Source: Streptomyces sp. WAC08241
GTDB taxonomy: Bacteria; Actinomycetota; Actinomycetes; Streptomycetales; Streptomycetaceae
Length of the DNA stretch: 64,000 nucleotides
Assembly: GCA_007858575.1 (NCBI GenBank)
Contig: CP042279.1
Span: forward strand, 6,913,001 to 6,977,000
Reading direction: 5' to 3'
The position numbers were made by a program, and so were the translations under genes. Positions within the stretch are counted from its first letter, which is position 1. The number at the start of each line of letters is the position of its first letter. This document shows positions 51,638 through 61,706 of the stretch, piece by piece. Under the pieces are notes generated by a model. That model was not told where the DNA came from. It did not search any database and worked only from the letters and a program-made list of their open reading frames with translations.

Positions 51638-51683
51638 GGGTTCCTCTTCCGTCCTGTCCTGGGATGCGGTGGCCCTTTATTTG

Positions 51684-51714
51684 TAGCGCGCTATTCAGTT
51701 GTACGCAACTCAAT
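51684..51714. promoter_or_regulatory. OhrR operator region
   Basis: ATTCAGTTG-TACG-CAACTCAAT (51693-51714) has 8 of 9 paired positions, and abuts a second perfect palindrome TAGCGCGCTA (51684-51693). It lies between the divergent ohr and ohrR genes, as expected for shared OhrR control. Confidence 0.65.
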
Positions 51715-51747
51715 CGGGTGTGATGCGTCCTCGCGTATCCTGGAGGC

Positions 51748-52247
51748 ATGGAGATGTCCGAGACCCTCCCCGACGACCTCACCGGTCTTCCCGACGGGGA
51801 CTTCCTGCGCCTCGACCGGCAGATCTGCTTCTCGCTGCACGCGGCGACCCGCGCCTTCAACGGCGTCTACCGCGAGGCCCTCAAGGAGCTCGGGCTCACC
51901 TATCCCCAGTACCTCGTGATGCTCGTGCTCTGGGAGCACCGCGAGCTGTCCGTGAAGGGCATCGGGGAGCGGGTGCGCCTCGACTCGGGACCCTGTCGCC
52001 GCTGCTCAAGCGGCTGGAGGCGGCCGGGTACGTCGAGCGGCGGCGCAGCCCCGAGGACGAGCGGTCCGTCACCGTGCGCCTCACGGGGCCGGGACCGCGC
52101 TGCGGAGAAGGCCTCGGCGTGCCGCGCCGGATCGCCGCCGCCACCGGCCTCGACCTCGCGGAACTCGGTGACCTGCGCGAACGGCTCCACGCGCTGGCCG
52201 TCCGGCTCGACGCGGCCGACCCCGAGGACCTCTCCGGCTGCGCCTGA
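51748..52247 (+). CDS. ohrR: MarR-type peroxide-sensing repressor OhrR (frameshifted)
   Basis: About 167 residues. ATG 51748 after TGGAGGC. RLDRQICFSLHAATRAFNGV has the redox-sensing Cys of the OhrR group; LTYPQYLVMLVLWEH; winged HTH VKGIGERVRLDSGTLSPLLK (one base missing near 51992) and AAGYVERRRSPEDERSV; a further shift near 52098. Oxidation of the Cys should release DNA and induce ohr. Confidence 0.93.
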
Positions 52248-52299
52248 GTCTCCTGGGTCCCCGTCGGGCCCGCGCGCGTGATCCGTGGGCCTCTCCGCT

Positions 52300-53936
52300 T
52301 CAGGGCCCTGCCAGCCCCGTGCGCGCGTGGTTCAGGCCGAGCAGCACGCAGACGTCCGTCAGGAGCGGTACGTGGTAGGCGAGCGGCCGGGGCCCGCCTG
52401 GTCCGGGCGTGACGTGAAGCCGCCGTCCGGCCGCTGCCGCTCCAGGAGGTGGCGCACCGCCCGCGCGGTCGCGACCCGCGCGCCCGGCGTACGGGCCACG
52501 GCGATCAGCGCGTACGCCGTACTGATCGGGTCGCTCGGGTCCGACGGCACGTGCCCCCAGCCGCCGTCCCGGTTCTGGGTCTCCAGGAGCCGGGCTGCCG
52601 CCCGCGCCCGGGCCCGCGCCGCCCCGGCCGCCGCCGGGTGGCCGGGCGCCACCGCGAGGAAGGAGTCGTGGGCGAGGACCGTGCGGAACAGGGCGTTGCT
52701 CTCGTTGAGGCTCCAGCTCCGCTCGTACGGGCCGGCCGCCTCCTGCCGGGCCGTGAGGAACCGGACGGCGACTGCGACCGCCGCGCGGTGCGCGGGTTCG
52801 GGAGCCAGCGCGTTCACCGCCGCCGCCGTTATCGCCACCTCCGAGGCCGTCCCGCGCTCGAAGGTCGGGAAGCCGCCGTCCGCGCCCTGCCGTTCGAGCA
52901 GGTACCGCTCGCCGGCCGCCGTTTCGTTTCCGGTTCCGGCGCCGGGCCGCTTCGGGGCCGCCGTCCGCAGGAACTCCACGCAGTACGCCGTGTCGTCCAC
53001 GTCGCTCTGTCCGACCCCCGGTCGAAACCCCAGCCTCCGTCAGGGTTCTGATGGCTCTCAGTGCGGCCGCGAGGGATCGCAGCGTGGTGCGGGCGCTCCC
53101 GCGCCGGCCAGGGCGAGGCCGCCCGTCGCCGTCGCGAAGACGTCCATGCCCGTGAGGAACGGCAGCCCGCCGTCCTCGCGCAGCGCGTTCCGCAGCTCCC
53201 GCGCCCGCGCCCGGACGGCCGCCGCGTACCGGGGGCGCAGCCGCAGCGCGAGCAGGGCGAGGATCCGCGCGAGGTGGTTGCCGTACGGAGGCGGGCCGGG
53301 GAGCGCGCAGGGCTCCAGGGCCCGCCAGTCGTCCTCGGTGACGAGCCGGGGCGCACGCGTGCCGAAGGCGTGCAGGACCTTCAGGGCGGCCATCTCCGTG
53401 ATCAGCCAGCGCTGCTGGCCGCGCGCCTCGAAGACCGAGCCGGGGTCGGATCCGGAGCCGGGGCCGGAGTCGGAGTCGGAGTAGGGGAGTTCGGCGAAGG
53501 CGTCGGCGCCCAGCTCCGCCAGGACCGTCCGGAACATCAGGTGCTTGCGCCCGGCGGTGAAGTGGTCGAAGCCGCCGAGCAGCCGGGCTAGGGCGCCCCG
53601 CCCGTCCGCGTACTCGCCGAGGGCCGCGCGGGCCGCCGCCTCCTGCACGGGGTCGGGGGCGCCCTCGTCCAGGCCGGTCTTCAGGCGCCGCGCGAGCCGT
53701 TCCCGCGCGTCCGGATCCACGTCCGTCACCGTCAGCAGGCGCAGGGCCAGGGCGGATTCCAGCATCCGGCTGTCGCAGGGGCCCGCAGCAGGCCGTCCGG
53801 TCCGGCGGCGGCCACGAGCCGGGCGGCGAGCCGGGCCCGCGCCCGGTCGAGCCGTCCCGCGCCGGGGGCGACGGAACCGGTCGGGGGCCGGGGTGGCGAG
53901 GGAGACGCCGGGTAAGGGCGGCGCGCAGTACGTCAT
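52300..53936 (-). CDS. Class II terpene-cyclase/squalene-cyclase-like repeat protein (frameshifted)
   Basis: About 548 residues. ATG 53936 (MTYCAPPLPGVSLA). An all-alpha barrel-like protein: CDSRMLESALALRLLTVTDV, NHLARILALLALRLR, then HQNPDGGWGFDRG (QW-like) followed, in the shifted frame, by SDVDDTAYCVEFLR. D-V-D-D-T-A is the DXDDTA acid motif of class II (protonation-initiated) diterpene cyclases. Further QW-like segments: RQGADGGFPTFE, QNRDGGWGHVPSDPSDP, QRPDGGFTSRPD. Bases are missing near 53780-53860, 53100, 53010 and 52390; the C-terminus is LTDVCVLLGLNHA. No prenyl synthase or class I cyclase is adjacent. A Ser/Asp tract (YSDSDSGPGSGSDPGS) may be disordered. Confidence 0.7.
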
Positions 53937-54499
53937 GGCGGGGATGTCCTTGGCGAGGGCGGGTGGGGGCCGGCGGGGGCGTGGGGGCGGTGGGGCCGGA
54001 TCCGTCGGAGCGTGGTTGCCCGAGTCTCCTCGCCGCTTCCGGGGGTCGACGTGGTCGACCTGTTCGAAGCGGCGGGGAGGGAGGGGCGTGCGGAGAGCTG
54101 GCGTGCGCTGGGGGCGTGCGGGTTCCGGGCCCGTGTGCTCACGTCCGCCCGTGACGATGCGTAACCCTCGGTCCGGCGGTCGGTGTTCCGTCACCAGGTG
54201 GGGGTGTTGCCCGGAAAAGCCTGAGGCAGAGGCCGAGGAGGGGTGCTCCGGAAACCTGCGCGGCACCCCCGTGAACGGGAGCCGGAAGCGCACCGAGAGT
54301 GACGCGTCGTGCTTGCATGATGACGCATCGTAAGCCCAGCGGCGATCTTCACCCTCCTCCCGCACCCCTCCCGGGTCGACTCTCGAACCCCCTGCCGAAT
54401 CGACCGTTCGAATCCCGGAAGGCCGGGCCTTCGCCCTCCCGTCTCCCCGTTCACCAAACTGTAAGGAGCGAATTCCCTACCCGCCCCTATACTCGCTCC
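53937..54499. other. Gap of 560 bases
   Basis: Between the cyclase-like gene and the GNAT gene. A frame upstream of ATG 53936 stays open but is Pro/Arg-rich and unlike any protein. I see two related segments, GACGATGCGTAA (54154) and GACGCATCGTAA (54322), and the GNAT promoter at the right end; no gene. Confidence 0.4.
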
Positions 54500-54502
54500 A
54501 TG
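54488..54502 (+). promoter_or_regulatory. -10 for a leaderless GNAT mRNA
   Basis: TATACT (54488-54493), a strong -10, ends 6 bases before ATG 54500. The AAGGAG at 54463 is too far upstream to act as ribosome site. Confidence 0.6.
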
Positions 54503-54973
54503 TCCGACATCACCATCCGGCGTGCCACCGCCGACGACTCCCGGCGGCTCACCCGGCTCGTACGGGGCTCCCGGGCCTACCGGGGGACTACGCCGCCATG
54601 GTCGAGGGGTACCAGGTGGGTGGTTCCTACATCGAGCACCATCCCGTCTTCGTCGCCGCCGACGGGGGCGGGACGGCAAGGTGTTCGGGTTCTACGCGCT
54701 GCTCGTCGACGGGGTCGGGGTCGCGGCCGGGGGCGAGGCCGAGCTCGACCTCGCGTTCGTCGCCGACGAGGCCCAGGGGCTCGGCATCGGGCGGCTGCTC
54801 ATGGAGCACATGGCCGGCAGGCCAGGGCCGCCGGGGCGGGCTCCGTGAAGGTCGTCGCGCACCCGCCCGCCGAGGAGTTCTACCTCCGTACCGGCGCCGT
54901 CCGCACCGGCACCGTCCCGCCCTCCGGCAGCGTCCACTGGGAGCGCCCCGAGCTGCGGTACGACGTCGCGTGA
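54500..54973 (+). CDS. GNAT acetyltransferase (frameshifted)
   Basis: About 159 residues. DITIRRATADDSRRLTRLV, VEGYQVGGSYIEHHPVFVAA, then FGFYALLVDGVGVAAGGEAE, LDLAFVADEAQGLGIGRLLM (acetyl-CoA loop) and SVKVVAHPPAEEFYLRTGAV. Bases are missing near 54588, 54676 and 54825. Its TGA overlaps the GTG of the MFS gene. The pair could be a resistance unit (modification plus efflux), which is inference. Confidence 0.85.
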   Translation: MSDITIRRATADDSRRLTRLVRGSRAYRGTTPPWSRGTRWVVPTSSTIPSSSPPTGAGRQGVRVLRAARRRGRGRGRGRGRARPRVRRRRGPGARHRAAAHGAHGRQARAAGAGSVKVVAHPPAEEFYLRTGAVRTGTVPPSGSVHWERPELRYDVA

Positions 54974-56239
54974 CCGCCACCGACGCGCGCGAGCAGGAGC
55001 ACGAGCGGGAACGGGAGCGCCGACGGGTCTTCGCCGACCTCACCCCGCTGCGCACCTCCGCCGACTACCGCCGCCTCTGGTTCGGGAACACCGTCTCCTG
55101 GGTCGGGCAGGGCATGACCGCCCTCGCGATCTCCCTCCAGGTGTACGACATCACCGGCTCGCCCTTCTCCGTCGGGCTCGTCGGGCTCTTCTCCCTCGTC
55201 CCGCTCGTCGTCTTCGGCCTGTACGGCGGCGCGATCGCCGACACCGTCGACCGCCGCAAGCTCGGCCTCGCCAGCGCCGCCGGTTCCGCCGTGCTTTCCA
55301 TGGCGCTGGCGGGCGCCGCGTTCGCCGGCTTCCACCGCGTCTGGTTCCTGTACGCGATCGTGGCCCTCCAGGCCGTGTGCGCCGCGCTCAACTCGCCCGC
55401 CCGCAGCTCGATGATCCCCCGGCTCCTGCCGCCCGAGCAGTTGCGCGCCGCCAACGCGCTCAACTCGATGGTCATGACCTTCGGCACCCTCGTCGGCCCC
55501 AGCCTCGGCGGTCTGATCGTCGGGCTCGCCGGCTACCAGGCCGCCTACCTCGTCGACGCCGTCGCCTTCACCGCGAGCCTGTACGCGATGTGGCGGCTGC
55601 CGTCGATGCTCCCCGACCGCAAGGGCGGCAAGCGGCCTCGGTCCTCGACGGGCTGCGCTTCCTCGCCACCCGGCCCAACCTGCGCATGACGTTCTTCTCC
55701 GACTTCTGCGCGATGATCCTCGCCCACCCCCGCGCCTCTTCCCGGCCGTGGCCGTGCTCTGGTACGGCGGGGACGCGAAGACCGCCGGACTCTCGTCGCC
55801 GCGCCCGCGTTCGGGGCGCTGCTCGGCGGAGTCCTGTCCGGCTGGCAGGGCCGGATCCGCCACCACGGGCAGGCGATCCTGATCGCCGTCGCCTGCTGGG
55901 GCACCGCCGTCGCCGTCTTCGGACTGACCCGGAACCTCTGGCTCGGGCTGCTGTTCCTCGCCCTCGCCGGATACTCCGACACCGTCTCGATGATCTTCCG
56001 GAACACGATGATGCAGGTCGCCGCCCCCGACGAGATGCGCGGCCGGCTCCAGGGCGTCTTCATCGTGGTCGTCGCCGGTGGGCCCCGGCTCGGGGACTTC
56101 TCGCGGGCTCCGCCGCGGACCTGACCTCCCCGGCCGTCGCGATCACCGGCGGCGGGATTGCCTGCGTCGTCGCCGTCGGACTGCTCGCCCTGTACGGGCG
56201 CGGATTCCGCCGCTACGACGCCTCGACCCGACTCCGTGA
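54970..56239 (+). CDS. MFS transporter, enterobactin-exporter-like (frameshifted)
   Basis: About 425 residues, 12 helices. GTG 54970. Motifs: LWFGNTVSWVGQGMTALAIS, GLYGGAIADTVDRRKLGLAS (motif A), PRLLPPEQLRAANALNSMV, GPSLGGLIVGLAG, NTMMQVAAPDEMRGRLQGVF: the DHA3/EntS-MefA type. Bases are missing near 55637, 55733, 55790 and 56100. The end is not visible as read; one more missing base near 56220 gives a stop at 56237-56239, just before a minisatellite that would otherwise be translated as poly-RGF. Confidence 0.88.
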
Positions 56240-56241
56240 CC

Positions 56242-56349
56242 TCCGTGGATTCCGTGGATTCCGTGGATTCCGTGGATTCCGTGGGTTCCGTGGATTCCGT
56301 GGATTCCGTGGGTTCCGTGGGTTCTGTGAGTTCTACGAGTTCCGTGAGC
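56242..56349. repeat. 9-bp minisatellite between the MFS and subtilase genes
   Basis: Nine clean and three degenerate copies of TCCGTGGAT (some TCCGTGGGT). All three plus-strand frames stay open across it, so it can be mistaken for coding sequence. Confidence 0.9.
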
Positions 56350-56372
56350 AATCTCCCCGAACGACCCGCCTG

Positions 56373-56410
56373 TCCTGGCGGTTGGCCGCCACGGCACATA
56401 ACCGCCAGGA
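56373..56410. terminator. Stem-loop upstream of the subtilase gene
   Basis: TCCTGGCGGTT / AACCGCCAGGA, 11-bp perfect stem with a 16-base loop, extended by CCTG/CAGG with a bulge. Probably the MFS terminator; an operator is the alternative. Confidence 0.55.
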
Positions 56411-56500
56411 AGGACAGGGGTCAACACCCCTTCCCCGAGCCAAGACTCCTCGCGGCACCCGGAACACCCCGACCCCGGGGCCACGAGGAGTACGTCGCCG

Positions 56501-59500
56501 ATGTCCACACCCATCGCCAGAGGAAGGGCCGGGCTGCTCGCCGCGGGCGTCTCCCTCGTGATGCTCTCGGCCGGGCAGACCGCCGCCGCCGGGACCGCCG
56601 CCTCCGCCCCGCCGGACACCTTCCAGGCGTCCGCGACGAGCAGCACCGTCACCCTCGTGACCGGAGACCGCGTCACCCTCACCGAACTCGGCGACGGGCG
56701 GCGGACCGTCACCGTCGACCGGGCGAAGGGCGCCACCGGCGCGATACGCACGCGGACCTCGAACGGCCGGATCACCGTGATCCCCGACGAGGCCCGCCCC
56801 CACCTGGCCTCCGGCGCGCTCGACCCGCGCCTCTTCGACGCCACCGGCCTCGTCGAGCAGGGCGTCACCGGCGACCTGCCCCTGATCGTCACCTATGGCG
56901 GCAAGGGCGCCCGGAGCCTGGCCGCCGCCCCGCGCGGCGCCGAGACCGTCCGTCCCCTGCCCAGCATCGGCGGCGCCGCCGTCACGGCCACCGACCCCGC
57001 CGCCTTCTGGCAGGCCTTCACCGCCCCGGCCGGCCGCAGCACCGCCGCCCCCGCCCCGGTCAAGGTCTGGCTCGACGGCCGGGTCCGGGCCGCCATGGCC
57101 GACTCCAACGCCCAGATCGGCACCCCGGAGGCCTGGGAAGCCGGACTCACCGGCAAGGGCGTCAAGGTCGCCGTCCTCGACACCGGCGCCGACCTCACCC
57201 ATCCCGACCTCGCCGGCCGGGTCGCCGAGTCGAAGTCCTTCATCGAGGGCGAGGAGGTCGCCGACCGCAACGGCCACGGCACCCACGTCGCCTCCACCGT
57301 CGGCGGCAGCGGCGCCGGATCCGACGGCAAGGAGAAGGGCGTCGCCCCCGGCGCCGTCCTCGCCGTCGGCAAGGTCCTCAGCGACGAGGGCTCCGGCACC
57401 GAGTCGCAGATCATCGCCGGCATGGAGTGGGCCGCCAAGGACGTCGACGCGAAGATCGTCTCGATGAGCCTCGGCTCCCCGAACCCAGCGACGGCACCGA
57501 CCCGATGGCCCAGGCCGTCGACACCCTCTCCGCCGAGACCGGCGCCTCTTCGTCATCGCCGCAGGCAACTCCGGCGCCCCCGGCTCCATCGGCTCGCCCG
57601 GCGCCGCCGACTCCGCGCTCACCATCGGCGCCGTCGACTCCGACGACCGCGCCGCCTACTTCACCAGCCAGGGACCCCGCCACGGCGACCAGGCCCTCAA
57701 GCCCGACCTCTCGGCCCCCGGCGTCGACATCCTCGCCGCCCGCTCCCAGCTCACCTCCGGCAGCGGCCTCTACACCGCGATGAGCGGCACCTCCATGGCG
57801 ACCCCGCACGTCGCCGGCGTCGCCGCCCTCCTCGCCGAACGGCACCCCGACTGGACCGGCGCCCGCCTCAAGGACGCGCTGATGTCCTCGTCGAAGCCGC
57901 TCGACGCCACCGCGTACGCGCTCGGCGCCGGCCGGGTGGACGTACCCGCCGCGATCTCCGCGCACGTCACCGCCACCGGCTCCGCCGACCTCGGCTTCAC
58001 CTCCTGGCCGTACGAGGAGAGCGAGCCGGTCACCAGGACCGTCACCTACACCAACTCCTCCGACGCACCCGTCGAGTTGAGCCTCGCCGTCGAGGGCATG
58101 CCCGCCGGGGTCGCCGCCCTCGCCGACACCGCCCTCACCGTCCCCGCCCACGGCACCGCGTCCACCACCGTCACCGGCGACGGCACCAAGGCGCCCGTCG
58201 GACAGTCCTCCGGCCGGATCACCGCCACCGCCGACGGCGCGCCCGTCGCCCGCACCGCCCTCGGCCTGGTCAAGGAGGAGGAGCGCTACACCCTCACCGT
58301 CCACGTCAAGGACCGCGACGGCGCCCCCGCCCCCGCCTCCCTCGGCGTGCAGCAGCTCGCCCCGGGCGTGGACCCGTTCCCGGCCGCCGTCGGCGGGTCC
58401 GGCACCCTCGAACTGCGCCTCAAGCCCGGCACGTACACCGTCGACACCTTCCTCGACGTGCGCGGCTCCCACGGCCCGGACTCCCTCGGCCTCGGCTTCC
58501 TCACCGCGCCCGAGATCGTCCTCGACCGGGACCGCGAGATCACCCTCGACGGACGGCGGCTCCGCGAGATCCGCGCCGAGGTCGACCGGCGCACCGAGAC
58601 CCGGCAGCTCCTCATGGAGTTCGACCGCAAGGCGAACGGCGCCTCCTACGGCGGAGCCGTCCAGGTCCCCCGACCTACGACTCGATCTTCGCCGCGCCCA
58701 CGGGCAAGCCCGCCACCGGCACCTTCGAGTACCGGACCGTCTGGCGCCTCGGCAAGCCGCTCCTGGAGGCCTCCGTCGACGGCGCCCGCCTCTCCGGCGC
58801 CACCCCGCAGGCCGGCACCGCCCTCCTCGAAGGCGGCCACCGCCTCGGCCTCGTCGACGCGGGCGACGGCTCCCCCGGCGCGTACACCGGCAGGAACGTC
58901 ACCGGCAGGGCCGTCCTCGTCCGCCTCACGGACGGCGCCGACCCCGTCCGGCTCGCCCAGACCGCCCAGGACGCGGGCGCCGAGGCCCTGTTCGTCACCG
59001 ACGACGAGCCCGGCCGCCTGATGAAGTGGTTCGGCACCGCCGACTACCAGGACCGCCCCTCCCCGTCGCCACCGTGAACGCGGCAGACGCCAAGAAGCTC
59101 GCCACTGCCGCCGCCCGCGGCAAGCGCGTCGACCTCACCGGCACCCGCTTCACCCCGTACACCTACGACCTCTCCGAGGGCACCCCGGCGCCATCGGCGA
59201 GGACTCGTCTTCCGGCCCGGCCGCAAGGACCTGGCCACGATCTCCGCCACCTTCCACGCACCCACGAAGCGGAAGGAACCGGGCGGCGAGTTCCGCTACT
59301 CGATCACCGACACCTTCCCGGTCGGCTTCGGCTTCAAGGAGCACATCGCCTTCCCCGCCGAGCGCACCGAGTACGTCTCCACCGGCACCGGCCAGCGCTG
59401 GCACGAGTCCGTCGACCTCGGCGACTCCCTGGAGGAGCGCGGCGGCACCCCGTCCTACCGGGGCGGCAGCCGCGTCGACCTCGACTGGTTCGGCCCCGTC

Positions 59501-60177
59501 TGGCACCCGTGGCTGGGCACCGGCCTCGGCTGGGGCCAGCAGCGCACCGGCAACGACCTGCGGTTCAACACCCCGGCTGGGGCGACTCCGGCACCGACCA
59601 CACCGGCTTCGGCAACGTGTGGAACGACGGCTCGATGACCCAGTACACCGAGGTGTACGTCGACGGCGTCCGCGTCGACCGCAACACGAGCTCCGGCGCC
59701 TACGCCTGGGACGCCCCGGCGCGGGAGGCGGCCTACAAGGTCGTCACCGACACCGCGCTCGACCGGGACCGCTGGCGGCTCGGCACCAAGGGCCGCGGCG
59801 AGTGGACCTTCCGCTCCGCCGAGACCCCGTCCGACCGGATCACCTACCTGCCGATGCTCAACCTCGGCTTCGACCTGGACACCGACCTCCACGGCGACGT
59901 GCGCGCCGGCGGCCGCCTGCCCGTCGGGATCCTCGCGGAGTACGTGAAGGGCGCGACCGGTACCGGCACCATCCGCACCGGCACCCTGGAGGTCTCCTAC
60001 GACGAGGGGAAGACCTGGCGGAAGGTCGCCCTGAAGAAGGACCGCCACGGCGCCGCCTGGAACGGCGAGCTGCGGATCCCGCGCGGCGCGGACTCCGTCT
60101 CGCTGCGGGCCGGCGCGAGCGACGACCGGGGCGGCTCGGTCACGCAGGAGCTGATCCGCGCGGTGGGCGTGCGGTAG
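56501..60177 (+). CDS. Large secreted subtilisin-like serine protease (frameshifted)
   Basis: S8 family, about 1,226 residues. ATG 56501; signal peptide LLAAGVSLVMLSAGQTAAAG, pro-region to about residue 185, then the catalytic domain: VAVLDTGADLTHPDLAG (Asp), NGHGTHVASTVGGS (His), AAGNSGAPGS (oxyanion Asn) and MSGTSMATPHVAGVAALLAE (Ser). The ~750-residue C-terminal extension contains Fn3/PA-like segments (LVRLTDGADPVRLAQTAQDA) and a terminal beta-sandwich (LEVSYDEGKTWRKVALKK). Bases are missing near 57482, 57547, 58670, 59058, 59190 and 59577. Extracellular degradative role inferred. Confidence 0.93.
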
Positions 60178-60222
60178 GCGCGCGCACGGCACACGGGGCC
60201 GGGTTCTCCGGGGGCCCGGCCC

Positions 60223-61706
60223 TCACGTCCGCCCCGCCGTCGGCAGCGCCTTCTTCAGGACCTTCCCCATGTCGTTGCGGGGAGCGCGTCCAGATAGCGC
60301 ACCGCCCGGGGCCGCTTGTGCGGGGCGAGGAGCCCGGCCACGTGGTCCGCGAGCTCCGTCTCCACCGGGGGCGCCGACGCGTCCGCCGGCACCACCCAGG
60401 CCACGATCCGCTCGCCCAGGTCCGGATCGGGCTCGCCGGTGACGGCCGCCTCCCGCACCCCCGGATGGTCCAGGAGCGCGTTCTCGATCTCGCCCGCCCC
60501 GATCTTGTAGCCGCCACTCTTGATCAGGTCGGTCGCCCGGCGGCCCACCAGGCGCACCGTCCCGTCCGCCTCCCGCACCGCCACGTCACCGGTGCGGAAC
60601 CAGTCCCCGTCGAAGGCCGCCGCCGTCGCCTCCGGACGGTTCAGATAGCCGGAGAACAGGTTCGGGCCGCGCACCTGCACCTCCCCGACCGCCTCCTCGT
60701 CGCACGCGCCGAGCACCGAGCCGTCCTCGTCCACGAGCCGCAGCTCCACGCCCGGCAGCGGGGTGCCGACCGTCCCCGGCCGGGGCTCCCCGCCCGGCCG
60801 CACGCTGGTGTTCATCAGGGTCTCCGTCATCCCGTACCGCTCCACGACCGTCCGGCCCGTCGCCGCCGCGATCCGCTCGTGGTCGTGGACCGGCAGCGCC
60901 GCCGAACCGGAGACGAGGAGCCGCGCCCCGGCCAGCGCCCGGACCAGCCCCTCGTCGCCGGAGAGCGCGTCCGCGAGCCGGTGGTACATGGTCGGCACGC
61001 CGAACAGCACCGTGCCGCCCCCGGCGCCCAGCTCCCGCGCCACCCCTCCACCGAGAACGCGCCCAGGTGCCGGACCTCGCCGCCGCGCCGCAGCGGGCCC
61101 AGGATCCCGAGGACCAGCCCGTGGACGTGGAACAGCGGCAGCGCGTGCACCAGGACGTCGTCGGCCGTCCACGCCCAGGCTCGGCGAGCGCGTCGAGCGA
61201 CGCGGCGACCGCCCGGCGGGAGAGCAGGACGCCCTTCGGCGGGCCCGTCGTGCCGGAGGTGTAGACGACCAGGGCGGGGACTCGGAGTCGATCTCCTCCT
61301 CCCCGGCCGCCGGAAGGGGACCGGTCGCGTCGAACGCCGCCGGAGGGAACCGGTCGCGTCGAGCCCCACGTCGATCCGGGGAGCTTCGCGAGCCCCGCCG
61401 GCAGTATGTCCTCCGGGCCCGCGAGCACCGCGCCGGGCGCGCTGTCCCCGAGGATGTGCGCCAGCTCCCGCTCGCCCGTGCGCGGATTGAGCGGCACGGC
61501 GGGGACGCCCGCGAGCAGGGCGGCGACCACCGCGACCGCCGTGCGCGCGCTCGGGGTGGCCCAGACGGCGACCCGCTCCACGCCGCCGAGCCGGGCGGCG
61601 AGGGAACTGGCGGCCCGCGCCAGCTCCCCGTACGTCAGCGAGTCCGCGCCGCAGCGCAGCGCGGGCCGGTCGGAACGGGCAGCGACGGCGGAAAGAGCTC
61701 ACTCAC
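60223..61706 (-). CDS. Acyl-CoA synthetase (ANL superfamily, frameshifted)
   Basis: Adenylate-forming acid-CoA ligase, about 500 residues; malonyl-CoA-synthetase-like. GTG 61706 after GGAGGACGACCG overlaps the narK stop. VVYTSGTTGPPKGVLLSRRA (P-loop), LPLFHVHGLVLGIL, VERYGMTETLMNT (A5), WFRTGDVAVREADG (A7), KSGGYKIGAGEIENAL (A8) and RNDMGKVLKKAL with the catalytic Lys (A10). At least seven bases are missing (near 61640, 61370, 61345, 61280, 61180, 61050 and 60290). The substrate is not determined. Confidence 0.88.

Noticed and set aside
52300..56239. Terpene biosynthetic cluster around the cyclase-like gene
   Set aside because: Neighbours are Ohr/OhrR, a GNAT and an MFS pump; no prenyl diphosphate synthase, class I cyclase, P450 or methyltransferase.
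56501..57783. Separate plus-strand gene running from the minisatellite into the subtilase (56158-57783)
   Set aside because: Out of frame with the signal peptide and catalytic motifs of the subtilase; an artefact of the open repeat frames.
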